Notes under the pieces: model-generated
What the model was told of the DNA's origin: nothing
Databases searched by the model: none
What the model saw: only the letters and a program-made list of their open reading frames with translations
Program-made: the position numbers and the translations under genes
Shown here: positions 1 through 6,990 of the stretch, one piece after another
How the letters are laid out: each line of letters begins with the position of its first letter
Position numbering within the stretch: position 1 is the first letter of the stretch
DNA from: Sporisorium sorghi
Lineage: Eukaryota; Basidiomycota; Ustilaginomycetes; Ustilaginales; Ustilaginaceae
Assembly (NCBI GenBank): GCA_023212695.1
Contig: JALCCG010000406.1
Location: 1-10,956, forward strand
Direction of reading: 5' to 3'
DNA: 10,956 nt

Positions 1-51
1 TGCTGCTCGGAAGACCGACCTTTGCTTCCTCGGAATTCGGCTTTGGTGTTC

Positions 52-108
52 TTTTTTTTTTTTTTTTTTTTTTTTTTATTTTTTTATTTTTTTATTTTTT
101 TTTTTTTT
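52..108. repeat. Interrupted poly-T tract
   Basis: 57 bases that are all T except for three A. The pattern is T26, A, T7, A, T7, A, T14. It ends 117 bases before the ATG of the WKF-domain gene. Such poly(dA:dT) tracts commonly exclude nucleosomes in fungal promoters, so a promoter role is plausible. Read on the other strand it is an A-rich tail, so the 3' end of a retroposed copy lying outside the window cannot be excluded. The first 51 bases hold nothing recognisable. Confidence 0.85.
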
Positions 109-225
109 ATTGCCCGAATTTTTGGTTTTTGCTTTTTTGGTGGAGAATTTTGAGCTTTTCCTTCGAGAACAGGTTGAGCTGCATCCTTCTCGAACACCAC
201 TCGACACTTTGCTATCGGCCCCAGA

Positions 226-1269
226 ATGTCTGCAGCAGCCGCTCTCAACAAAGCTGGGCCTTCTGCTTCCAAGGATAAGAAGGCAAAGCGACCCAGGAAG
301 AGGTCGAGGAACAAGAAGCGAACTACCCAAGTGGAAGACGACGACAGCAGCGGCAGCAGCAGTGATGATAGCGACGATGAAGAACAAGCGCCCAAGCCCA
401 AAGCCGCACCGGTCGAGACGCCCAGGAAGTCTGCAAAGAAGACCGAACCAGACTCTGACTCTGACTCCGACTCTGACGACGAGGGCAAAGATGATGGAGC
501 AGATGGTGACGCAAAACGAAAGAGAAAGCGGAAACGCAGCAAGAAGAAGGCAACAGAGGAGTCGACCAAGACAGCCGCAGCGCCAGCAGTCACCGCCTCA
601 AGCGCGTCATCAGCCAAACCTGTGACTCTGTCGCCGGACCAAATTGGACCGGACCCGAACACGGATCTACGTCTAAGCGATCAGGCCAAGCAGGCGATCC
701 AGTACGCTCAAGTCTACACCAAGGACAAGACGCAGTGGAAGTTCAACAAGGCGAAACAGAACTGGCTTGTGCGCAATGCTCTCTCGGTTCCTCCCTCCGA
801 CTACGACGCATCCCTGGCTCGCAAGCAGAGCGAAACAACCGACGCTGCCGAGGGCGCAGGTGAAGAGGACGGAGACGAGGCGGAGGAGGGCGAAAACTTT
901 GTACCGGACGACTTTGTGGCTGTTGTCACGGCCTATCTCACCAGCGTGATGGGCGGTGCGCGTCAGAGGCTCATCGAGTCACTTCGAGAGGCGGTGCATG
1001 CGCCTGCGGTCACTGTGGCGCCGGTGCAATCAGAGGCTGCAGCTCAAGATACCACCGCAGAAGAACAAAGCACCGACGCAGCAGCCAACGGCACAGCAGC
1101 CACTGGCACCACCAAGTCGGTCTCATTTGGCAACTTGGCTCTCGAAACCGAAAAGAAGGAGGAGGCGGCCGAAGCGGCAGGACTCCCAACAGGCACCGAT
1201 CCTCGAGCTGTAGAGCTGCGCCGAACACGGGCAACACTGATGCTCCAGCAGATGGGCGAAGCTTTGTGA
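226..1269 (+). CDS. WKF-domain protein (C7orf50-like), probable nucleolar protein
   Basis: Intronless gene of 347 residues. Residues 1-33 are strongly basic (Lys/Arg-rich, likely nuclear/nucleolar localisation). Residues 37-53 and 75-95 are Ser/Asp/Glu acidic runs, with an (Asp-Ser)n stretch from a GACTCT-type microsatellite near 451-478, and 97-108 is a second basic cluster. The diagnostic part is residues 165-190, with DKTQWKFNKAKQNWLVRN, the signature of the WKF domain (formerly DUF2373). The second half of the domain (about 226-258, with a tyrosine-leucine helix and GGARQRL) follows after an acidic insert at 205-225. Family members such as human C7orf50 are nucleolar and linked to pre-rRNA work; that role here is inference. 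The C-terminus (260-347) is low-complexity and Ala/Glu-rich. The start was chosen because it is the first ATG of the frame giving the basic N-terminus. The stop is 61 bp from the stop of the convergent small gene. Confidence 0.85.
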   Translation: MSAAAALNKAGPSASKDKKAKRPRKRSRNKKRTTQVEDDDSSGSSSDDSDDEEQAPKPKAAPVETPRKSAKKTEPDSDSDSDSDDEGKDDGADGDAKRKRKRKRSKKKATEESTKTAAAPAVTASSASSAKPVTLSPDQIGPDPNTDLRLSDQAKQAIQYAQVYTKDKTQWKFNKAKQNWLVRNALSVPPSDYDASLARKQSETTDAAEGAGEEDGDEAEEGENFVPDDFVAVVTAYLTSVMGGARQRLIESLREAVHAPAVTVAPVQSEAAAQDTTAEEQSTDAAANGTAATGTTKSVSFGNLALETEKKEEAAEAAGLPTGTDPRAVELRRTRATLMLQQMGEAL

Positions 1270-1330
1270 TGCAATTGCAAAAGGAGAACGAGCACACTCG
1301 TAGATGACAGAGTTTGTGCGCGTATGTGTC

Positions 1331-1723
1331 TTACTGGAGAGTCCAGTCGTAGATGATGGGATCGTAGGGAGCATCACCCTTTTTACGGTCACTGAGCGGT
1401 TTGCAGATGTCTGGCATTCCAGGCTCGATGTGCGGATCGACTGCACACACACTGTCATGCGGGAATCAGAAAGGACGAGTCAGTCAATGTGTTGTCCTCT
1501 ACGCCATTGTGTCTTGATGAGCTTACCCAGTGTAGCTGCCCTCCCTCGGGTTGTTGGGATCGAATTTGGACATGGGCACGATGCAGCAGTCTGTCCAGTG
1601 CGAGTCAGGGCAGCCAGAAGGTGCCAGGAAGCCCTCAGCCTTGACGTACTGGAACTGGCATCGAGGAGCCGAGGCGCTGACGTGCAGAACTGCGCCACAT
1701 GCAAGCACAAAGGGGATGAGCAT
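1331..1723 (-). CDS. Small cysteine-rich probable secreted protein (join 1723-1527, 1451-1331)
   Basis: Two exons give a 105-residue protein. Residues 1-19 form a hydrophobic leader (MLIPFVLACGAVLHVSASA) with small residues at the end, typical of a signal peptide cut near Ala19. The mature part is about 86 residues with six cysteines (22, 38, 46, 47, 68, 82), an even number fitting three disulfides, and a tail ending in YDPIIYDWTLQ. The intron joins Thr65 to a split Gly66. The alternative downstream acceptor at 1441 leads to an early stop, so the 1452 acceptor is preferred. An in-frame GTG at 1735 is not used; the ATG at 1723 is. A TATA-like box lies about 130 bp upstream. I do not recognise the family. 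Size, secretion and cysteines resemble fungal small secreted proteins (apoplastic effector candidates or surface proteins), but no function is shown. The gene is transcribed towards the WKF gene. Confidence 0.72.
1452..1526 (-). other. Intron of the small secreted protein gene (75 nt)
   Basis: Donor GTAAGC at 1526-1521. Branch-like CTGAC at 1483-1479. Acceptor CATGACAG ends at 1452. The intron sits in phase 2 and splits the codon of Gly66. Confidence 0.75.
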
Positions 1724-1851
1724 TGAGATTTGCACGGTGAATCGGAACAGGTGACACGGATGTTCCGATGTCGGGGGAGCAAGGTTACGAATCGTGTTGT
1801 GTCGAGGGTGTCAAGGGAAAAGCGGAGCAGTGTTGATGTCCCGTCGGGTCG

Positions 1852-1858
1852 CCTTATA
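1852..1858 (-). promoter_or_regulatory. TATA-like box of the small secreted protein gene
   Basis: TATAAGG on the minus strand, about 130 bp upstream of the ATG at 1723 and in the right orientation. This fits a core promoter element of a tightly regulated gene; no transcription start is known. Confidence 0.4.
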
Positions 1859-2415
1859 TCACCAAAGAAAATTCAATGCACACACTCTTTCTTGAACTCC
1901 TTTGCGCAGTTGTGTCACCTCCTCTCCGTGACTTGATGATGCACGACTCATGCGAGAAAACGCCCACACACGCGAGAAGAGCGGTCTGAGAATGTCTTGG
2001 CAGGTCGGTCAATTGTCACACATGCGAACAGGGGTGGGAACGAACTTTCGATGATGTGAAGCTTTTTGCCACTTCCAAAACATCTTTCAGCAGCGCCGCA
2101 AAGTGACAAGACAAAGAGTGTCGGTCTGACGCCGGTGACAGCCCACAACCTTCCGTGTGAACGAGTCGCCACAAATGTCATCTCCTCGCTCAACTGTGTG
2201 GGAACGAGGTTGCTGCTCGACCAGCTCGGGGCATCCGACTCAGCGAGATCTCATCACCATCCTTTTTTCGACATTCGATCTTGATCTTGCTCACATGAAA
2301 TCACCCGTGGGAGAGAGAGAGTGTGACCGGCAAAGGAGCCGTCAAACCGTGATCTCAATCTCGGATGTCAACCGGTTACATCACAACAATGGCGGAGCAG
2401 CAAGCGTGCGGATGG

Positions 2416-2422
2416 TATATAA
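2416..2422 (+). promoter_or_regulatory. TATATAA box of gene 3
   Basis: TATATAA lies 80 bp before the ATG at 2496. It helps decide the start of gene 3: the frame is open upstream to 2157 with several ATGs, but those would lie at or before the TATA box. Confidence 0.45.
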
Positions 2423-2495
2423 CAATGACGAGTCCATCAGCCTATCAAGCTACGTTACCCACCATCGACACTTCGACCTCCTTCGTCTTGGCACA

Positions 2496-4313
2496 ATGGC
2501 CGACCTTGCCATTCCCACTTCTTGGCCGCTTCCACCCACAAGCCCTATCCCACCCACGAGCCCGACTCAGGCTGTCACGTCTTTGCAGCGACAGCTCAAA
2601 TCACTCCGGATTGACATTGCCGAGCTCACGGCTCAAGCCGAGGCAGCAGCCGATCGAACCGCACGCGTCCTGCAAAGCCTCCGGTCTCGGGATCAGGTGG
2701 GCTCAGGCACATCGAATGAGCCGAGTTCGCAGGAGACCGAGCTCAGCTTGACCCTGCGAGACCACCCATTCGCCAGATTCATCTATCACGACAATGCCCT
2801 GGCGCATCCGTCAGCATCCGCGTCGGATGCAGGTCAGTCAGCGAAAACTTCCAGACAGGGCCGATCCATTGCGCTTCACCGTGCCGAAACTCCCATCAAA
2901 GGCCATGCCAGTCAGGTCAAGGCGTCGAATACTGGCTTTGCTCCTGTGGCCGCCCCAAAGGTGCCACTGTATTCGACGTACGAGCAGTCTCGCCTCTTCT
3001 TGCAAGTCACTGCAGCCGTCAAGAACGAAAAGAACAGAAGCATTCAGTGTGACATTGTCGAGGTATGTCCAGATTCCCTCCAGCTCACCCTACAGAAGGT
3101 TCATTACTTACAAACTGACATCCGACGCCGACTTTACAGACGAGGGTTGCGAAACTGCTGGCTCAGATCACCGAGACGACATCTGTCGACGTGTGCTGGT
3201 TGGTGGCCCGCCAGATAGTAGCCTACATGCGCTTTCTCAACCTCGGTACGTCGCCATGCGCCTGTACGCTTGCACAGAAGACGATCGTCGACCAGCACAG
3301 CTGACAGAATTGGAATTCTTTGGGGACTTCAGATCGAGTCAGACGCTTCGTCTACGAGCAGACTCGGCACATTTCGCAGAGGTGCACGGCATGGTGGGGG
3401 AGACCAAGCGATCTGGTAGAGCAAGCTCTTGCATGCTGCAGCTTCGTTCAGGAGGTGAGTTCATCGGAAGTCTTGGCTGCTAGAAGTTTCGTTCCTGACT
3501 CAAGCTGACCTCTGTCGACATTGACACCAGGTGAATGACCCGATCTTTGATGGCATCGTAGCTCTGGTGCTCATCCACTTTGGTGTCTTTGACGTCAACG
3601 CGAAGGGGTCCAAACCCAGGGACCGTACCAGCAAAGACGGCACTTCCAGTCGAAAACGCTTTTCCACGCTGCTGAAGCGAACAAGGTCGTCTACGCCGGA
3701 TTTGGAGCGGGCCACTCCACACGGCCGGTTCATTGAGGGGCAACACCAAAAGCAAGCTCTCTCGGTCGACGCTCTGATCGCAATCACCGAGCTGTGCCTG
3801 CAGGGCGTCTTCAGCGAGGCCATGCTGTGCGACATTCTCGCTCTGTTCAACCTTGGCGACATCGACCACGACTTTTCCGAGGTTGACACGGACATGAAAC
3901 TTCTGTACGGATTCCTGCACAAAGGACTTCTACCCAGAGCTGCCTCCATCCGGGCCAGTTTCGCTGATGCTGATCCGATTCGCGAAGTGCTCGACATACT
4001 GGGGTCGGTGCAAAAGCTCAACGAGGCAAAGCAAGCCCAGCAAGCCCAGCAAGCCCAGCAAGCCCAGCAAGCCGGCACAGCGTCGTCAGACGAACGAATG
4101 ACGCCTCGTCCATCGAGCTCGAGTCGTAATGACGAAACGGAATGGGTGCCCCTCGAACGATTTCCGAGCTCTGCGGTGGCAAGCTGGTCGCAATCGCCGC
4201 GATCCCCGCTCAAGAAGTTGCTTCCAAGGAGGAAAAGTGTCGAGCAAGCTGTACTGGATGCAGAAGCTCAGAAGCCTATCAACATGATCGACATCCTCAA
4301 CGCACGCAAGTGA
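2496..4313 (+). CDS. Uncharacterised 525-residue protein (join 2496-3062, 3140-3245, 3333-3454, 3531-4313)
   Basis: Four exons joined in frame with canonical splice sites give 525 residues; I do not recognise the family. Residues 11-24 are Pro-rich with a duplicated PPTSP. Residues 27-63 are heptad-like and probably coiled-coil. Residues 66-155 are polar and likely disordered. Residues 157-285 and 340-430 look like an alpha-helical core rich in Leu, Val, Ala and Cys, including a WLVARQIVAYMRFL helix (209-222) and FDGIVALVLIHFGVF (271-285), separated by a basic Ser/Arg loop (290-325). Residues 432-446 are a Gln-Ala repeat from a 9-bp tandem. The tail (450-500) is Ser/Pro/Arg-rich with possible phosphosites (SPRSPLKK). 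No signal peptide was seen, and the hydrophobic helices look too interrupted for clear membrane spans. The start is set by the TATA box and by the loss of protein-like character upstream. A scaffold or adaptor role would be a guess. Confidence 0.72.
3063..3139 (+). other. Intron 1 of gene 3 (77 nt)
   Basis: Donor GTATGT, branch-like CTGAC at 3115-3119, acceptor TTTACAG ending at 3139. Phase 0, between Glu189 and Thr190. Confidence 0.78.
3246..3332 (+). other. Intron 2 of gene 3 (87 nt)
   Basis: Donor GTACGT, branch-like CTGAC at 3301-3305, acceptor ACTTCAG ending at 3332. Phase 1; the split codon gives Asp225. The earlier AG at 3307 overlaps the branch motif and is unlikely to be used. Confidence 0.75.
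3455..3530 (+). other. Intron 3 of gene 3 (76 nt)
   Basis: Donor GTGAGT, branch-like CTGAC at 3505-3509, acceptor GACACCAG ending at 3530. Phase 0, between Glu265 and Val266. Confidence 0.78.
4032..4073 (+). repeat. 9-bp coding tandem repeat (CAAGCCCAG)
   Basis: Four perfect copies plus a six-base partial copy. The unit encodes Gln-Ala-Gln and adds a Gln/Ala tract near residues 433-446 of gene 3. Being in multiples of three bases, copy-number change would keep the frame. Confidence 0.9.
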
Positions 4314-4374
4314 GCGGACGACAGCAAGCGGGGTATTGCCTTTTTGCGATCAGAGTACAGCTACCGGCACGACC

Positions 4375-5334
4375 TTACTTCTGCTCGCTAAGCACCCTTC
4401 TCACTATCCTCTCGACCATGCCCTCGAGCGCTTCCGACGAAGCCGGACCCACAGCGGTGCCCACCGCCTGCCTTCCAGCATCGATACTGTTCGCCGCCTC
4501 TGCATGCTCCTCTGCATCCCTCTCCAACGAACCCAGCACGGCGCGATGCACATATTTCCCCACCATGTCGAGCTCCACATTGACCGTATCACCCGGCTTC
4601 TTTTTGCTGAGACCGATGACCTCTTGCGTATGTGCGATGAGCATGACCGAGAACTCGACGATCTCCTTTTTGGGTGTCTGTGTATCTTCACGCACGTCGC
4701 CTGCTGTTGAGTTGGAGGGGAGCAGTCCGCCTGTTGCTGGGCTCACCTCGATCAGGGTGAGCGAGGCGCCATCTAGCGTCACGTATCCCTTGGGGATGAG
4801 GTAGGGCGAGAGGGTTGATGGCAGGGGGAGCGAGTCGGGCTTGTGCTGCAGCCGCAGCGTGATGGTGAGGGCGTTGCCGTTGGGGACGACGGAGCGGATG
4901 AGCGCGGTGGTGTCGACGTGACCTTGTACGAAATGACCGCCGAACCGCGTGTGCGCATCCATGGCGCGTTCGCAGTTGACGCCGTCGCCCACCTTGAGCT
5001 CGCCCAGGTTGGTCTTTTTGAGCGTCTCTGGCGCGACGCCGATCTTGAAGTATCCGCCGTGGTTGGACTCGGAAGCATCGAACTCGGTGACGGTGAGGCA
5101 GGTGCCGTTGACCGCGATGCTGTCTCCGATGTGGCAGTCTTTGAGGATGGCGGCCGTCTTGCCGATGGTCATCGAGTAGCCTCCACCGCCTGATTTGGAC
5201 TCATCCTGCGGCGAGATGTCGATGATGGGAGCCAGAAGCTCGACTGTGATGGCAGTGCGAAAAGTGTCAGCTACGATGGTCTTGGCGAGACTGCTCCTGG
5301 CTGTACGTTCCAACTTACCAATTCCCGTGAACAT
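4375..5334 (-). CDS. RIB5: Riboflavin synthase (join 5334-5319, 5243-4375)
   Basis: Converts two molecules of 6,7-dimethyl-8-ribityllumazine into riboflavin plus the pyrimidinedione co-product (EC 2.5.1.9), the last step of riboflavin synthesis; family enzymes are usually trimers. Splicing a 16-nt first exon restores the hallmark N-terminus MFTGIVE (1-7). The first lumazine-binding barrel (1-about 105) has DCHIGDSIAVNGTCLTVTEF (41-60) and APETL. The second (about 106-245) has RFGGHFVQGHVDT (105-117), LDGASLTLIEVS (162-173) and HTQ (210-212). At 294 residues it is longer than the roughly 200-240 usual for the family. The extra length is an insert of about 20 residues at 177-198 and an Ala/Glu-rich, probably helical C-terminus (246-294). 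The open frame extends upstream of 5334 only to a TTG, so the ATG at 5334 is the start. The gene is divergent from homoserine dehydrogenase, and its stop is 61 bp from that of gene 3. Confidence 0.95.
   Translation of the reverse strand: MFTGIGKLERTARSSLAKTIVADTFRTAITVELLAPIIDISPQDESKSGGGGYSMTIGKTAAILKDCHIGDSIAVNGTCLTVTEFDASESNHGGYFKIGVAPETLKKTNLGELKVGDGVNCERAMDAHTRFGGHFVQGHVDTTALIRSVVPNGNALTITLRLQHKPDSLPLPSTLSPYLIPKGYVTLDGASLTLIEVSPATGGLLPSNSTAGDVREDTQTPKKEIVEFSVMLIAHTQEVIGLSKKKPGDTVNVELDMVGKYVHRAVLGSLERDAEEHAEAANSIDAGRQAVGTAVGPASSEALEGMVERIVRRVLSEQK
5244..5318 (-). other. Intron of riboflavin synthase (75 nt)
   Basis: Donor GTAAGT at 5318-5313, branch-like CTGAC at 5270-5266, acceptor CATCACAG ending at 5244. 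It splits the Val6 codon of MFTGIVE. The intron has no in-frame stop, so reading through it yields a longer frame with the family motif destroyed. Confidence 0.92.
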
Positions 5335-5474
5335 TGGTTCAGATATCAATCTCGTAGAAGCGCGATGTTGATGTGAGACGTCCTTACAATGTCGAGTTGG
5401 ATGCCGTCATGAGCTCCTGTTCGTTGTTTGAGGAGAAGAAGCAAGTAGATGATGGTGTATTAGGTCAGACCACC

Positions 5475-5517
5475 ACCGCGGTCCATGACCGCTTTCGAGA
5501 CGGGGTTTAGAGCGGTC
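5475..5517. promoter_or_regulatory. Cluster of ACCGC/GCGGT inverted pentamers
   Basis: ACCGCGGT at 5475-5482 is an 8-bp palindrome. It is followed by GACCGCT (5487-5493) and its exact inverse AGCGGTC (5511-5517). Together they give four copies of one pentamer in alternating orientation within 43 bp. CCG/CGG half-sites in dyads are typical targets of fungal Zn2Cys6 regulators; that assignment is inference. Confidence 0.4.
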
Positions 5518-5553
5518 AAAATGGCCTGTCTAACTCCCACATCTCTGTCAATC

Positions 5554-5567
5554 TATCGTGCGATAAG
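5554..5567. promoter_or_regulatory. Palindromic pair of GATA motifs
   Basis: TATCG, two bases, then CGATA form an inverted repeat at 5554-5565, giving HGATAR-type sites on both strands (CGATAG minus, CGATAA plus). Fungal GATA factors for nitrogen (AreA/Nit2 type) or iron (Urbs1 type) bind such cores. Function is inferred only. Confidence 0.35.
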
Positions 5568-5652
5568 AAGAAGAAGCTTCGGTGAAATTCCGTGTTGCGC
5601 ATCGCTTTCCCTTGGCTTGTGCATTCAACTGCGAAAAGCACATCATCCAAAG

Positions 5653-5658
5653 TGACTC
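5653..5658 (+). promoter_or_regulatory. Gcn4-like TGACTC box upstream of homoserine dehydrogenase
   Basis: TGACTC lies about 90 bp before the ATG of an amino-acid biosynthesis gene. The core matches six bases of the Gcn4/CpcA target TGACTCA, and general amino-acid control of this pathway is established in yeasts. The seventh base does not match here. Confidence 0.3.
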
Positions 5659-5747
5659 GGTGGGAAGCAAAAGAAGACACTTCTCCCACACTCATCACCA
5701 TCATCACATCGAACAAACACCATCCATCCTGCATCTCTCACTCAACA

Positions 5748-6890
5748 ATGTCGGCAACTCAAGGAATCAACGTGGCCATCATCGGCGTCGGCCTGGTCGG
5801 CACTTCGGTGATCCAGCAGCTCACCACGGTCGCTGGATTGTCGTCCAAGCTGCACATTGTGGCGCTGCAGAACAGCAAGAAGACGCTGCTCGGCACTTCT
5901 GGTGCGCCGTTGTCGCTCTCTGGGTCTGCGGACTGGAAGGCGCAGCTCGCTGCTAGCTCTACCTCTGCGTTGGCGCTGCCTGAGCTGGTGGAGGAGCTGC
6001 AGAAGATCACGCGCGAGAGCGGGCGTCACACTGCGGTGGTGGACAACACGTCCGACGAAAAAGTGGCGGCGTTTTATCCGAAGTTCCTGGAGGCGGGGCT
6101 GAGTGTGGTTACGCCGAACAAGAAGGCGTTTTCGGGGTCGATCGAGCTGTATGACGATATCCTCAAGTTCAAGTCGAACGATAAGGTGGGGTCGAGGGGT
6201 GCGCTGGTGTACCAGGAGTCGACGGTGGGTGCGGGCTTGCCGATCATCTCGACGCTCACTGATCTCGTGGCGACGGGCGACGAGATCACCAAGATCGAGG
6301 GTGTATTCTCGGGAACGTTGTCGTACATCTTCAACGAGTTCTCTACCCCGCAGGGAGGGGAGAAGAAGTTCTCCGACATCGTCAAGTTCGCAAAGGAGAA
6401 CGGGTACACCGAACCGCACCCCAACGACGACCTTTCCGGCAGCGACGTCGCGCGCAAGCTCGCCATCCTCTCGCGTCTCGTGCCCGAACTCAAAAACGCT
6501 CTGCCCAAGGGTTACTTGAGTGTGCCCACGCACTCGCTCACCCCCGCCCCCCTCGCCGACGTCGCCTCGGGAGAAGAGTACGTCCAGCGCCTCCCCGAAT
6601 TCGATGCCGACTACGACGCGCTTAACAAAGAGGCCTTCGATAACGGCTCGGTCCTCAGGTACGTCGGTGTGATCGACGTGAAGAAGGGAGAGATCAAGGC
6701 GTCGCTCGAGACGTACCCCAAGTCGCACCCCTTCGCATCGTCGCTCTCGGGCTCGGACAACATCGTCGCGTTCCACACCAAGCGCTACTCGGCCAGGCCG
6801 CTGCTCGTGCAGGGTGCTGGCGCGGGCGCCGACGTCACGGCCATGGGCGTGGTTGCGGATCTGATCAAGATTGCTGAGCGTCGTTCGTAA
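5748..6890 (+). CDS. HOM6: Homoserine dehydrogenase, monofunctional
   Basis: NAD(P)-dependent enzyme (EC 1.1.1.3) reducing aspartate semialdehyde to homoserine, the branch point to threonine and methionine; cytosolic in fungi. The intronless gene encodes 380 residues, close to the yeast enzyme (359). Visible motifs are the Rossmann glycine pattern GVGLVG (13-18), VVDNTS (97-102), VTPNKKAFSG (121-130), YQESTVGAGLP (155-165), GVFSGTLSYIFNEF (185-198) and PNDDLSGSDVARK (225-237). The last contains the conserved Asp233 and Lys237 matching the yeast catalytic pair Asp219/Lys223. No aspartokinase domain and no C-terminal ACT domain are present, so it is the short fungal form. The frame is open upstream to 5592, but the ATG at 5748 places the Rossmann strand at residues 7-13 as in the family. 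The stop is 100 bp from that of the convergent Bud22 gene. Confidence 0.95.
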   Translation: MSATQGINVAIIGVGLVGTSVIQQLTTVAGLSSKLHIVALQNSKKTLLGTSGAPLSLSGSADWKAQLAASSTSALALPELVEELQKITRESGRHTAVVDNTSDEKVAAFYPKFLEAGLSVVTPNKKAFSGSIELYDDILKFKSNDKVGSRGALVYQESTVGAGLPIISTLTDLVATGDEITKIEGVFSGTLSYIFNEFSTPQGGEKKFSDIVKFAKENGYTEPHPNDDLSGSDVARKLAILSRLVPELKNALPKGYLSVPTHSLTPAPLADVASGEEYVQRLPEFDADYDALNKEAFDNGSVLRYVGVIDVKKGEIKASLETYPKSHPFASSLSGSDNIVAFHTKRYSARPLLVQGAGAGADVTAMGVVADLIKIAERRS

Positions 6891-6990
6891 GCGCTCACGT
6901 GGAGGTGAATGGGGATTGAATGGCAATGATGGGAAGAATGCAAAATTGAAAAGCAGTGAAGGTTGTGTGTGTAGAAAGAGAGTGTGATGA

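Larger units (their letters stand above)
1724..2495. other. Divergent intergenic region between genes 2 and 3
   Basis: 772 bp without a convincing gene. Short open frames here have no family features and no codon bias like the neighbours. Contents seen: a TATA-like box for the leftward gene (1858-1852), a GA-dinucleotide run (2311-2321) and a TATATAA box for the rightward gene (2416-2422). No tRNA or other structured RNA was recognised. Confidence 0.6.
5335..5747. promoter_or_regulatory. Divergent promoter region of riboflavin synthase and homoserine dehydrogenase
   Basis: 413 bp between two divergent ATGs. It holds four ACCGC/GCGGT pentamers (5475-5516), a GATA palindrome (5554-5565), a Gcn4-like TGACTC (5653-5658) and a CA/TC-rich leader just before the homoserine dehydrogenase ATG (context CAACAATG). 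No clear TATA box and no small gene were seen. Confidence 0.55.

Noticed and set aside
84..662. 192-codon open frame antisense to the WKF gene
   Set aside because: Its Ser/Leu/Phe-rich repeats simply mirror the Ser/Asp and Lys/Arg tracts of the sense gene, and its end is the poly-T tract read as polylysine.
1707..1715. ACAAAGGGG, close to the smut pheromone-response element ACAAAGGGA
   Set aside because: It lies inside the signal-peptide coding part of the small secreted gene and differs by one base; a chance match is more likely.
1948..2284. Short open frames on both strands in the gene 2-gene 3 intergenic region
   Set aside because: There is no domain, no splice context and no codon bias matching the neighbours, and the two strands overlap each other.
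2157..2495. Longer N-terminus for gene 3 from upstream in-frame ATGs
   Set aside because: A TATATAA box lies at 2416-2422 inside this stretch, and the translated residues have no protein-like pattern. The ATG at 2496 is a better start.
3837..3900. Asp-rich stretch in gene 3 resembling an EF-hand loop
   Set aside because: The acidic spacing does not keep the required glycine and final glutamate positions, and the flanking helices are not EF-hand-like.
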